From NCBI RefSeq assembly GCF_030272615.1, contig NC_081413.1, positions 717,235,867 to 717,299,866 of the forward strand: a stretch of DNA of 64,000 nucleotides, given 5' to 3'. Position 1 is the first letter of the stretch. Every line of letters starts with the position of its first letter. Positions 10,658-20,662 of this stretch are shown piece after piece. The DNA is from Cryptomeria japonica. Taxonomy: Eukaryota > Streptophyta > Pinopsida > Cupressales > Cupressaceae. The notes below the pieces were generated by a model, which worked only from the letters and a program-made list of their open reading frames with translations, searched no databases and had not been told where the DNA came from. Both the position numbers and the translations under genes were made by a program.

Positions 10658-13600
10658 TTAGGTATAAAACCGTTTGAGGTGCATGCTGTTGATTGGATCT
10701 GCGAGCGGTTCTCCTTCTGATGTAGCCAACTGATATGCCCCGGACCCGAACACAGCAGTGACAACATATGGGCCCAGCCAGTTTGATTCAAACTTGCCTT
10801 GATGTTCTCTGTTTGGTTGGTTGCGAGGATTCTCTCGAAGAACAAGATCACCTACCTCAAATGTACGAGATCTAACTCGGTGATTGTAGCTTCTACTCAT
10901 GCGCTGCTGATAGGCTTTGAGGTGATTGTATGCAGCTTGTCGCTTCTCATCTAGTAACTCTAAGTCTTGAAGACGGGATACTCTGTAGGTTTCGTCATCG
11001 ATGAGATTATGCAAGGAAACTCGTAATGATGGTATCTCAACCTCAATAGGTAAGATAGCTTCTGCACCATAGACTAATGAATAAGGAGTTGCACCTGTAG
11101 GGGTTCGAATGCTAGTGCGATATGCCCATAATGCTGGATTCAATTGAACATGCCAATCACGACCGGCATCATTGACTGTCTTCTTTAGGATTCTCAATAT
11201 GTTTTTATTGGATGCTTCGGCCTGACCATTGCCTTGTGGGTAATAGGGAGTGGAAAAGCGGTGTTGGATATGAAATTTCTCACAAAGCTCACGGACATCC
11301 TGATTTTTGAAAGGAAGACCGTTATCTGTGACAATGGACATGGGTACACCATACCGGCAGATGATGTAGTTGAGGATGAATGAGGCGATCTGCTTGCCGG
11401 TGACTTGGGTAAGTGGAACAGCTTCGATCCACTTGGTGAAATATTCAGTGGCGGTAATAATGAATTTATGGCCATTGGATGAAGATGGATGGATTTTACC
11501 CACAAGATCAAGACCCCATTGACAAAAAGGCCATGGTGTTGTGATTGGTTGCAGTTCTTGAGCTGGTGCATGTATTAGGTCACCATGAACTTGACATTTT
11601 TTGCACTTCCTGACAAAGTAGTAGGAATCCTTTTCCATAGATGGCCAATAGTATCCAGCTCGCATGATCTTCTTGGCTAGTGATGGACCACTTGAGTGAG
11701 TCCCGCAAATTCCTTCATGGACCTCTTCCAAAGCCTTTGTTATCTCATCTTGTTCCAGACATCGAAGGAGAGTACCATCAAGACCGCGTCGGTATAGGGT
11801 TTCGGCAATAATGGTATATCGAGCAGTTTGGCGAATGAAGGTTTTACGTTGGTTATTTGATTGGTTGGGAGGAAGGGTGTGATCGCGGAGATAGGTGTAG
11901 AACTCACCGTACCATGGGGATTCAGAACCGACAAGGCAACATATCATTTCAGATTCGGGGATATCATAAGCGGGGATCCAAAGTTGTTCTACCAAGAACT
12001 CGTAGCGTGTTGAATTCTGTGGAAGATCTAGTAGAGATGCGATGGTAGCCATAGCGTCAGCAGCTCGATTCTGATCTCTTGGTATCTGCTCAAAAGTGAT
12101 AGTAGTAAATGATGTCTTTAGATTGTCCACCATTTGCTTGTATGGCATGAGTTTATCATCCTTGGTCTGATATTCATCGGTTGCTTGTCGAATGACTAGT
12201 TGGGAATCGCCATATACTTGCAATTCTTTTAATTTCCATTGTACGGCTAACCTGAGTCCTGTGATCAAGGCCTCATACTCTGCTATGTTGTTTGTGCATG
12301 GAAATGTGAGCCTATAAGACTTCGGGATGCTATCACCTTGAGGTGTGATAAACAGAATGCCTGCCCCCGAGCCGTGCCTAGTGTATGAACCATCAAAATA
12401 TAGTTTCCATGGCTGTGCTTCTGTGATCATGAATATCTCTTCATCTGGAAAATTGGAAATGAGAGGATGATCGCCTATGAGTGGTGCATCGGCCAACTGA
12501 TCTGCAATGACCTGACCTTTGATAGCTTTACGGTCCACATACTCGATGTCGAATTCACTTAGAATCATTACCCATTTAGCTAAGCGACCTGTCAATGCTG
12601 CTTTGTTAAGTAAATACTTGAGTGGATCAATTTTTGCGATGAGTTGTACCTTGTGTGTTAATAGATAGTGTCGCAATTTAGTGGCTGCCAAGATTACTGC
12701 TAAGCAAGCTCGCTCAATAGGTGTGTAATTGAGTTCATAGCCAACCAGTGTGCGAGAGATGTAGTATATAGCACATTCTTTGCCTTCTGCATTATGTTGT
12801 GCCAGTAGCACACCCAGTGCTGTACTTGTTGCTGAGATATAGAGCAATAATGGTCTACTTGGATCTGGTGGCATCAGCAATGGTGGATTCATGAGATAGT
12901 CTTTAAGCGCCTGAAATGCTTGCTGGCATTTGTCATCCCACTGAAAGCGGATGTTCTTGTGTAGCAGGTGTGTGAATGGGTGACACTTATCGGCTAATTG
13001 TGCAATGAATCTGTGGATGGATTGAAGCCGTCCTTGTAGTGTCCTTAGCTGACTGATATTCCGTGGAGGTGGCATGTCCATTATTGCCTTAACCTTTGCT
13101 GGGTCGACCTCAATACCTTTGCTTGAGACAATGTATCCTAGAAGCTTCCCGGAGGTCACTCCAAAGACACATTTCTTTGGGTTGAGTCGAACATGATATT
13201 GTTCCAGTCTATCAAAGATTTGATCTAAGATATGGAGATGTCCTCCTCTTGTGAGTGATTTCGCTAGTAAATCATCCACATAATCTTCCATCATAGTATG
13301 CATCATGTCATGGAAGATGGTGGTCATTGCTCTTTGATAGGTCGCTCCTGCATTCTTTAGACCAAAAGGCATTACATTCCAGCAGTATGTGCCCCATGGA
13401 CATGTGAAGGCTATCTTATGTTGGTCTTCTGGTGCGATCTTTATTTGATTGTATCCTGAAAAGCCATCCATGAGTGAAAGCATGGCATGTCCTGCTGTCA
13501 AATCTACTATGATGTCGATATTTGGTAGAGGGAAGTCATCCTTAGGACATGCCTTATTCAGATCTCTGAAGTCTGTACAAATGCGGATGCCCCCTTTTGG

Positions 13601-16510
13601 TTTGCCGACTGGCACAATGTTGGAGATCCATTCTGCATAATCAATTGGTCTAATGAAACCAACATCCAGGAGTTTCTTGAGTTCTGTTTTGACTAGCACT
13701 GCAATTTGAGGATGCATCTTACGAAGCTTCTGCTTGACAGGTTTGGCTCCTTCTGCTACGGTGAGGTGATGCATGACTAAATTAGGATCAAGCCCAGGCA
13801 TGTCTGCATATGACCATGCAAAGTTGATTTGACGCTTCTGGAAGAACTCTATGAATTGAGGCTGTTCCTCTGGAGTGAGAAGAGATGCCAGATGTATGAT
13901 ATGAGGGTTTTCAGGAGTCCCCACATTGTATTCTTGGGTCTCCTCAATGAGGATCGTTGATCGTTCCTGTTGTGTACTAGCAGGGAGAATGTCAAACCCT
14001 TCATCCTCAGGCGCCTCAGAGAGGTTTTCACCGTTGGATACGCTCTTTCTTTTTACTTTTGTCGGATCAAACAGCGCCACAGTGTGGTTTTCACTGGAAG
14101 ATCCATGTTTTATTGTTATATTTTTGCAGCTGAAGGGTTTGGCATCCACCCCGAAGTATGCTGCGCTATTAAGTTGAATGGCGAATCCAGCTTTGTGATC
14201 CCCGCTTGGTAGATTATCCCTTAATTCCAAAAAGTCAATGATAGCCTCATCGTTCTGGAAGAGGTCAAGACATGGGGGATTTGGTTGGTTCCATTCAATG
14301 AGTTCAGGGTGGATAATGGGCATTACTTCATCGATTAGGTTAAGTGCAGGAGATGTATCCGTGAGGGTTAAGACGTTATGGTGAAGGTCGTTGATGGTAC
14401 TTTCCCTGTCAGAATCAGGCGTAGGATGAGACATAGGGTCTGTGGAAGATGTTTCCAGCTCAGGTACCCAAGTGGTCTTTATCTGTGCTTCTCCATAAAC
14501 AGGGATGTCTTTGCGGGGTGGAGGTGGTGATGTGTCTTCCTCATCTGAAGTGTTAAGTTGCACTGAATCAAATTCCCATTCATGTGAGTCGGTCTCTGAA
14601 TCACTTTCCAGCATCCGATTGCTATACCATACTGGGATGTCTTTGGAGTTAAATACTGTAGGCGTGATTGGTTTATGTACTTTTGTGGTGATCGATGCTG
14701 CAGGAACCGTGATGGGGTTTAATGGATTTGTCATTGGAAGTATCGGCAGTGTTGATTTAGTGGCTTCTGTTGGAATGGCTGGCGCCATAGATGCTACTGC
14801 GGGTTCTGATGCAGTTGCTGCTGCTATTGGTGTTATTGATGGGATTACTGGTTCGTTTGGTGGGATGATTGGTATTGTAGATGGTTGTGGTAGGTTTGTG
14901 AGCCTCGATGGGGCAGTGGGGATAGTGTTTGATGGTGCTTTGATTATGAAAGGTGTCCTCTTTGCAGTAGGCGGGCAAAATGGTTTGCTAGGTTTTCCTT
15001 TGAATCTGAGTTTAGGAAGGATCTCTTTTTCAAAACCTAGGCCTGTATTACCTTTGGGCTTGAACTCTGGCAACAACGGTTCATGTCGTCCTTGTTTGCA
15101 GGATCCCAAAGCACTTTGACCATCATACCCCATTCTTTGCATAATGAGGAGGCCTTTGCCATACTGTTCTGTAGGAAGCGTAACTCGCGGTATGTCGGTG
15201 GTGATGGGATCTTTATAGATCCAGTCTGCTAGGTCCTCATCTTGTGTTTCTTCCTCTTGACTCTTTCCAAGGACGAAAGGCGTTAAAGCACATGCGGGCG
15301 TGACTATGGATTGTTGGAGCAACTGCTGGGGTTTACCATGCGTTCTAGGAGAAGTGGGCATTTGTCCCACACAAAAGAGCTGACTCAAGTTGTATTCTCC
15401 AGGACCTTCCTCTGCGATTTTCATCTTAAGCTTTTCTTGCTTGGGTATAGGGGTGTTTGAACTGGCAAGAGAGGCGGGTTTTACATATGATGTGGAGGAA
15501 ATGGCTTCCCTATTATTAGGAACAGTAATCTCTGGTTGATGGCTAATATTATGGCAAAATGCAAAGGGATTGGCATCACCTAGGATTGTGATCTCTGCAC
15601 CATTATGTGGGAACTTGATACATTGATGGTAGGTAGATGGAACGGCTTGCATGGCATGTATCCAAGGTCTCCCTAATAATAGATTATATGGCAGAGGAAG
15701 GTCCAGAACCTGACAAATGATATGCTTTACCACAGGGCCTACTCGGATTGGTAGTACCACAGCTCCTTTGGATGAACGCTCTGCATCATCATAAGCTTTG
15801 ATGGTGATCTTCTTACGAGGATCCACTGATTCTATTGCATATCCCAATGCTGTGACCAACTGTAGTGTACAGATGTTTAGGCCTGCTCCATTATCGATCA
15901 AGACTCGCTTGATCCTGTGTTGGTTGACAAAGCCTTCAATGTGGAGTGAGGCGTTATGAGGTTGTTGGAACGAAGAGTTGTCACTTTCAGAAAAAGTGAG
16001 ACAAGGTGATGACTTTAGATTTCCAACCATGGCTTGAAACTGGTCCGTATTCAAGTTTGCAGGGACTGACGCCTCTTGGAGTGCTTGATCCAAGATAGTT
16101 TTATGAGATGGTGATAGGCGCAGTAGTTCTAAAATGGATATGAGCGCAGGGGTTTTGTCTAATTGTTCCACAAGATTGTACTGCTTTGGGATGGAGGTGG
16201 TGCCTTGTGGAGCTGCCTTGATGGTAACTTTGCCGCGACGCGTAACAACATTGCAATTTGAGGTGGGATTTTTGAAGGTGATAGTTGCAATTTGTTCACT
16301 GGCATCATACAGGTGATTGACAGTGTAATTATACGCAGCCTGCGTATAATCAGTGGTATCAGGACCTCGTCTGGAAGTGGAAGGACCCCTTTGATCTTGT
16401 GATGGAAGTGGATTCTTGAACATCAGGTGATCATTATTTGTCATTTTTGGATCATGTCCTTCAATCTCAATTTCTCCTCGATCAATAAGATCTTGAATGA
16501 GATCTTTCAA
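10658..16510 (-). CDS. pol: Element B pol polyprotein (PR, G-patch, RT, RNH, aRNH, INT)
   Basis: 1,950 codons without a stop. Protease: LIDNGAGLN with catalytic Asp about residue 206 and LLGRPW near 280. A G-patch follows at about 451-495 (GLLIMQRMGYDG...GLGF). An acidic, proline-rich linker spans about 505-720. RT covers about 900-1150 with YVDD at 1077-1080. The first RNase H is degenerate, with LYISATSTALG where the family has a catalytic Asp. The archaeal-type RNase H follows with YFDGS (D1373), AEYEA (E1411), GDS (D1435) and AADAMA (D1485), all present. Integrase has the HHCC finger (H1598, H1605, C1636, C1639) and D1668, D1729, E1765, an exact D-35-E. It ends GPYVV...LKRFYT. The frame opens with TTG right after the gag TGA, so expression needs readthrough or a mutated sense codon. 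It makes the enzymes for reverse transcription and integration in cytoplasmic particles. Confidence 0.95.
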   Translation of the reverse strand: MKDLIQDLIDRGEIEIEGHDPKMTNNDHLMFKNPLPSQDQRGPSTSRRGPDTTDYTQAAYNYTVNHLYDASEQIATITFKNPTSNCNVVTRRGKVTIKAAPQGTTSIPKQYNLVEQLDKTPALISILELLRLSPSHKTILDQALQEASVPANLNTDQFQAMVGNLKSSPCLTFSESDNSSFQQPHNASLHIEGFVNQHRIKRVLIDNGAGLNICTLQLVTALGYAIESVDPRKKITIKAYDDAERSSKGAVVLPIRVGPVVKHIICQVLDLPLPYNLLLGRPWIHAMQAVPSTYHQCIKFPHNGAEITILGDANPFAFCHNISHQPEITVPNNREAISSTSYVKPASLASSNTPIPKQEKLKMKIAEEGPGEYNLSQLFCVGQMPTSPRTHGKPQQLLQQSIVTPACALTPFVLGKSQEEETQDEDLADWIYKDPITTDIPRVTLPTEQYGKGLLIMQRMGYDGQSALGSCKQGRHEPLLPEFKPKGNTGLGFEKEILPKLRFKGKPSKPFCPPTAKRTPFIIKAPSNTIPTAPSRLTNLPQPSTIPIIPPNEPVIPSITPIAAATASEPAVASMAPAIPTEATKSTLPILPMTNPLNPITVPAASITTKVHKPITPTVFNSKDIPVWYSNRMLESDSETDSHEWEFDSVQLNTSDEEDTSPPPPRKDIPVYGEAQIKTTWVPELETSSTDPMSHPTPDSDRESTINDLHHNVLTLTDTSPALNLIDEVMPIIHPELIEWNQPNPPCLDLFQNDEAIIDFLELRDNLPSGDHKAGFAIQLNSAAYFGVDAKPFSCKNITIKHGSSSENHTVALFDPTKVKRKSVSNGENLSEAPEDEGFDILPASTQQERSTILIEETQEYNVGTPENPHIIHLASLLTPEEQPQFIEFFQKRQINFAWSYADMPGLDPNLVMHHLTVAEGAKPVKQKLRKMHPQIAVLVKTELKKLLDVGFIRPIDYAEWISNIVPVGKPKGGIRICTDFRDLNKACPKDDFPLPNIDIIVDLTAGHAMLSLMDGFSGYNQIKIAPEDQHKIAFTCPWGTYCWNVMPFGLKNAGATYQRAMTTIFHDMMHTMMEDYVDDLLAKSLTRGGHLHILDQIFDRLEQYHVRLNPKKCVFGVTSGKLLGYIVSSKGIEVDPAKVKAIMDMPPPRNISQLRTLQGRLQSIHRFIAQLADKCHPFTHLLHKNIRFQWDDKCQQAFQALKDYLMNPPLLMPPDPSRPLLLYISATSTALGVLLAQHNAEGKECAIYYISRTLVGYELNYTPIERACLAVILAATKLRHYLLTHKVQLIAKIDPLKYLLNKAALTGRLAKWVMILSEFDIEYVDRKAIKGQVIADQLADAPLIGDHPLISNFPDEEIFMITEAQPWKLYFDGSYTRHGSGAGILFITPQGDSIPKSYRLTFPCTNNIAEYEALITGLRLAVQWKLKELQVYGDSQLVIRQATDEYQTKDDKLMPYKQMVDNLKTSFTTITFEQIPRDQNRAADAMATIASLLDLPQNSTRYEFLVEQLWIPAYDIPESEMICCLVGSESPWYGEFYTYLRDHTLPPNQSNNQRKTFIRQTARYTIIAETLYRRGLDGTLLRCLEQDEITKALEEVHEGICGTHSSGPSLAKKIMRAGYYWPSMEKDSYYFVRKCKKCQVHGDLIHAPAQELQPITTPWPFCQWGLDLVGKIHPSSSNGHKFIITATEYFTKWIEAVPLTQVTGKQIASFILNYIICRYGVPMSIVTDNGLPFKNQDVRELCEKFHIQHRFSTPYYPQGNGQAEASNKNILRILKKTVNDAGRDWHVQLNPALWAYRTSIRTPTGATPYSLVYGAEAILPIEVEIPSLRVSLHNLIDDETYRVSRLQDLELLDEKRQAAYNHLKAYQQRMSRSYNHRVRSRTFEVGDLVLRENPRNQPNREHQGKFESNWLGPYVVTAVFGSGAYQLATSEGEPLADPINSMHLKRFYT

Positions 16511-17944
16511 TCAGTGACAATTACTTGTCTTGTGTCCTCTTCCTTGATGGAACTCACAGTGTTCAGTATCTTTCCACCATGCTGGTTTGACTTGAGGCTC
16601 ATAGTTTGATAGCTTAGGTAGAGTGACCAAATTTTGAGAGAGGAGTTGTCGCAACACTGTTTCAATGGGTTCCCCTAAGGGAGTGTATGTGCGTTTTTGT
16701 TTTTGTGGACGAGGTCTTGGTTCATCCTGAGATGTGATGCGACCTTGATTAGGAAGAACATTTGTGTTATTTTGAGGTGGAGGATTTTGTCCTGCAAACC
16801 GAACCACAGGTTGTGCATTTTGGACAGTCCGAGCATCCACAACCCCATCATTGACGATATTCTTATTCTTGTTCCAGAAGTTCGGTTTATCGCTATTGAA
16901 GCGCGGGCGAGGACCATCTTTGGGTTCATTAAAGATTTTGATGAGTCCTTTTTTGATGAGTGCCCGCTCACATTTTATACCCTTGGTGATCATATCGTTA
17001 AAAGAATCTGTGTCTTTGACATCCAGGTGAAATTCCATTTCTTCGTTTAAGTTGGAAATGAAAATTTCCACTAGTTCTCGTTCAGGTAACTGAAGAGAAC
17101 GTCTGCTAGACATTTGGCGCCATCGTTGCAGGAATACTGAGAATAATTCACCTGGTTTTTGTTTGGTGTTGCATAGATCAGCCATGGTGATGTCACGTTC
17201 AATATTATAAGAGTAATGAGATAGGAACTTCTGGATGAGTTCCTCAAATGTTCTTATGCCACCTGGTAGTCGGGAAAACCATGATGTGGTTGTTCCTCCC
17301 AAGCTTTGGGGAAAAAGGCGCATTAAGTATGTGTCTTCATATGCAACTTCGAGACAAGCGGAATGAAATTCTCGGACATGATCGTGGGGATCTCCCTTTC
17401 CTCTATATTTTTCGAATTTTGGTGTTTCGAACCCGCGTGGAAAGGGTGGCATATAAAGATTCCTATCAAACGGATAGGGACAGATGTCGTTAAGTGAGAA
17501 TTGATTGGTTTTAACACCACTATGAAGTTGCTGGGTGAGATTCTCAACTTGTTGCCGCAACATCTCTATTTCGTTAGGAGGAGGAGGTGGTGGGTTACCT
17601 CGAGGGATGTTATATCTGATGTGGTCTCTACGCCTTTCCTCCTCATGGCGACTTTGTCTTTCTGATGCTTGTCTTAATTGGGCAAGATCAAAGTCTGAGG
17701 GGAGTTTGGCTCCTTCTTGAGCCAGTCTTAAGAAGTGAGCATCCGCATTGCTCCTTAGTATTTCATCAAATAATCTGTTAAAATGAGGGTTATGCTGAAC
17801 CCTTTCGATTGTTGACGGAGTAGGAGTACTTGGGTTTTCATCATTTACATTTCCTCCAAGTGCTTCTTGAAATTCATTGAGATTGTCCTCTTCTTCCTCA
17901 ATTTCTATTTCTCGTTGCCTTGATCGCGATCGGGTTTGAGCCAT
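16511..17944 (-). CDS. gag: Element B gag
   Basis: Capsid/nucleocapsid protein of the retrotransposon particle, 477 residues. I chose the start at 17944 (MAQTRSRSRQREIEIEEEE); the frame is open a further 35 codons to 18049, but that part looks like leader. The retrotransposon gag helical domain is in the middle (YMPPFPRGFETPKFEKYRG, then TTTSWFSRLPGGIRTFEELI and ELVEIFISNLNEEM). The C-terminus ends with a zinc-binding motif CEFHQGRGHKTSNCH, the form typical of Tat gag. A TGA at 16513-16511 then interrupts the same reading frame that continues as pol (LKDLIQDLIDRG). In related elements this motif region continues uninterrupted, so the stop lies inside a conserved block. Confidence 0.93.
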   Translation of the reverse strand: MAQTRSRSRQREIEIEEEEDNLNEFQEALGGNVNDENPSTPTPSTIERVQHNPHFNRLFDEILRSNADAHFLRLAQEGAKLPSDFDLAQLRQASERQSRHEEERRRDHIRYNIPRGNPPPPPPNEIEMLRQQVENLTQQLHSGVKTNQFSLNDICPYPFDRNLYMPPFPRGFETPKFEKYRGKGDPHDHVREFHSACLEVAYEDTYLMRLFPQSLGGTTTSWFSRLPGGIRTFEELIQKFLSHYSYNIERDITMADLCNTKQKPGELFSVFLQRWRQMSSRRSLQLPERELVEIFISNLNEEMEFHLDVKDTDSFNDMITKGIKCERALIKKGLIKIFNEPKDGPRPRFNSDKPNFWNKNKNIVNDGVVDARTVQNAQPVVRFAGQNPPPQNNTNVLPNQGRITSQDEPRPRPQKQKRTYTPLGEPIETVLRQLLSQNLVTLPKLSNYEPQVKPAWWKDTEHCEFHQGRGHKTSNCH

Positions 17945-20298
17945 TTTGTTTGCAAGTTTGTTTTGAAGTTGATTGAAGATGATGATGAGTTGGTGATGAA
18001 ATGAAAGATTGATGATTGGTGATTTGTGTTGTATGTGGATCTCTAGCACTTTAAGGTAGATGTAACCGAAATTCCTTCTTTGATTTGCTTGTTTGTTTGA
18101 TAAGTTTGGATGTGATAAGGTGCAGAGAAATCTGAGATGTGTTACAGATTTAACTACCTAGCAATGAGAGGATTCACTCATGAACTAGTTTTAACCTGCG
18201 TAGATGTGTCTCTTTAGGATGAGCTTATCCTAGATGTAGAAACAATCTAAAAAGTGATGTGATGTGTTTTGATTTCAAGCAATATCTAAAAAAGAATCTT
18301 GGGACAAGAACCTCTTAATGTTTTGAGAGTTGGGATGGATTGATGATGAAGTGATGATGTATGAGTGAGATGATGGATGTTTTTGTTTTCAACTTCAATA
18401 AAAACTCTGTGTCACAAATGGGACAAACTCTACCTCTTCCCTTTCAGGCGTTGGTGGCACTTCTCGAGCTGTGTTGTAGGTGATACAGATGTTTGGAAAG
18501 AAGTTGGGATTAATCTTTCCTCCTTGATTTTTGTGATAACTCAGAGCTCTATATTGCATAAAAGCTCTGCGGTTCAGTGATTCTGAATCAAACTCGTTTG
18601 TTTTACCTTGAAGATAGAGACGCATGCGATGTAGAAAGACTCTATGTGAGACAAAGATTTGTCTATTGAGATAGAAGAATTTCCTCCTTTTGATCAAAGC
18701 CTTTGAGCTTAGTGGTCTCCTTTTCAAGGTGATATTCTGATGACACTTCTTCTTTCGCAAGATGTGAAGAATGGTCATAAATTTTTGATTCTTTGTTTGT
18801 TTGTACCTTGTTTTTGGTATTTTTGGTTGTGTTGACAGATGTTGGATGAATACTTTGTTTTTGAGATTGATTTTCTGATTTTTCTTTGACAAGAAAACAA
18901 AGCAAGCACACAAACACAAAATTGTAGCCTCAAAGGCACAAATGAGTATGGGTCTAGATCAACCCAATCCTTGGACTTGTTTTTGACCCTTCCTTTAGAT
19001 TTATTTTAAGGTGTATTTCCAAAGCCTGAAGTCGGCTCAATTCGCACTAGGTCTGTAAAACGAACACCCTTCAAACACTTTTTATCCCTAAGGTCAAATG
19101 GCCAGTTGTGATAAATTTAGCCCACATCTTGACATTTCTTCGACTTTGGTACTACATACCTTATGAATCCCGCCGTGGCAGGTAAGGATGTGATATACTA
19201 AGTCTTGCGCGAGCATAACAAATAGATGATCCCTATGATGGGGGAGTCACCACTTTTATCAAGCCACAAGTGACTTTTCAAAAAGCTATGTTTCTACTCA
19301 AGGAAATATGTATGGTGAGTATCTTGGGAGCAAAACCATCTATGCTCTTGCACTAAATTATACCTCAAATATCCTCAATCAATAGAACAGGTGGGCTACT
19401 ACTTAAAAGTGTTTAGTCATGTTCGATGGCTTTGGACATAAGTTCATTCTGCAGTGACTCACTTAAGAGCCTTGTAACTGGTGGTGGGGCCCATTTGTCC
19501 TTTCGGCCAGTTACACTGTAGGAACAGCTATACCCAAGGCTACAGCTTTCGCTCTCACCTGATTTCTATAGCGGCTCGAAGGATTTACCGCTCGAGGTCG
19601 TTCCCAAGAGTATCGATCCCTTGGCAGGCCTCTCTTAAAAAGATAAAATTTTGAGCGTTACTAACACTTTTCTCTTGCACCTAGGACCACGAGAGCCAAG
19701 GGAGAGGATAGTGTGTGTTAGAAGTAGGACCACTCGACTGACTTTTTGTGCACAAGCGTGCCAAACACGTAAAACACTTGTTCCTTTTAATCCAGCATTT
19801 GCAAATGTGTTCTAACTATTTGGAGATGTTGCTCCAACAGCCATGGTGTTCTTTTTAACTTCAAAGCAATATGTTTTGTAATCTAGAAGTTGAAAGTCCT
19901 GGTCAACTTAAAAAAAAACACGATTGTATGAAGGAAAATTTGTTTTTGCCAAAATAAAGACAAGTGGATTGTTCTTTTTACTGCACCAAAAATTTTGAAG
20001 TGTGGATTGTGATTTTTAAGTCCCAATTGATGCAAGAAAGAAAGTTTGTTTTGTTGATTTTAAGCACCAAATAAAAATGAGGCCTAACTAGAAAACAATG
20101 AAAAACTCTTTTTTGTGTTTTTAAGTTCTTTTTAAGCACTAAAAAAATTTTTTTTTTGTGATTTTTGTTGTGTTGTTTTAACCTGCACAAAGAAAAGAAA
20201 CAAGTTAATAAAATCGATGCTCAAAGGGGGGCTTCCACAAGCCTAATTTTTGATTTTTTTTCGGTTACAAGTCCCTTTGGGCGACACTCTGTCGCAAT
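17945..20298 (-). other. Element B long 5' leader
   Basis: About 2.35 kb between gag and the AGCGCT array. One minus ORF of 174 codons (18919-18395, start MCLCACFVFLSKKNQ, end VTQSFY) exists, rich in Lys/Phe/Ser with no family I recognise. It could be an upstream ORF, but it may be chance. T-rich runs at 20100-20260 and a region of mixed composition at 19000-19800 show nothing else I can support. A leader this long suggests structured RNA upstream of gag. Confidence 0.5.
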
Positions 20299-20565
20299 AG
20301 CGCTATTCTGTGTTTTTTACAGAAGCGCTAATTAATACGAAAGCGCTAGTCTGCGTGAGCAGAAGCGCTAATTTACACAGTAGCGCTTAAATAAAAGAAA
20401 ATCCCGAGAATACAAAAGCGCTAGAATAGAGTCAATAGCGCTGAAATGGTGACAATAGCGCTGGAATGTTGTTAATAGCGCTGAAACATTTTCAATAGCG
20501 CTACTTTATGGTCAATAGCGCTAAAAGAAATTTTTCAATAGCGCTAAAATGCGTTCAATAGCGCC
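20299..20565 (-). repeat. Phased array of AGCGCT palindromes in the element B leader
   Basis: Twelve exact AGCGCT hexamers start at 20299, 20324, 20342, 20364, 20382, 20417, 20437, 20457, 20477, 20497, 20517 and 20540, plus a variant AGCGCC at 20560. From 20417 to 20517 the spacing is exactly 20 nt, with a flanking consensus TCAATAGCGCTGAAA. Between units the sequence varies. The array lies within about 360 nt of the primer-binding site, in transcribed leader RNA. Confidence 0.95.
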
Positions 20566-20621
20566 GAAGCGCGACCTGTGTGGCAATTTCAACAAGAAAA
20601 ATGTTAATTTCAAAAAAATCA

Positions 20622-20660
20622 ATCAGAAGGTTGCGTGTTCGATTCACGTCGGGTTCACCA
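20622..20660 (-). other. Primer-binding site matching 39 nt of tRNA-Trp
   Basis: The plus strand reads as the 3' part of a tRNA ending in CCA: anticodon-stem 3' strand (TCAGA), variable loop AGGTT, T-stem GCGTG, loop TTCGATT, T-stem CACGT, acceptor CGGGTTC, then A and CCA. The T-stem pairs internally (one G-T), supporting a real tRNA origin. From memory this matches plant tRNA-Trp(CCA) from position 38 to 76. The minus strand (TGGTGAACCCGACG...) is the PBS, two bases from the LTR edge at 20663. A normal PBS covers only about 12-18 nt. Confidence 0.85.
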
Positions 20661-20662
20661 AA

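Noticed and set aside
11194-11571. Minus-strand 125-codon ORF inside pol
   Set aside because: An alternative frame of the integrase region, with no independent features.
14505-15119. Plus-strand 204-codon ORF rich in Gly/Ala/Val, looking like a secreted or membrane protein
   Set aside because: It is the antisense of the Pro/Ala/Ile-rich linker of element B pol, whose biased codons keep the other strand open. The pol frame has clear domains on both sides.
18395-18919. 174-codon minus ORF in the element B leader as a gene
   Set aside because: No family features, biased composition and an unsupported start. Mentioned in the leader entry only as a possible upstream ORF.
20299-20565. CRISPR-like array
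   Set aside because: The repeats are only 6-10 nt with about 14-nt spacers, in a plant retrotransposon leader; no cas genes.
20622-20660. A tRNA-Trp gene or pseudogene
   Set aside because: Only the 3' 39 nt are present, CCA is encoded, and it abuts an LTR edge: it is a primer-binding site.
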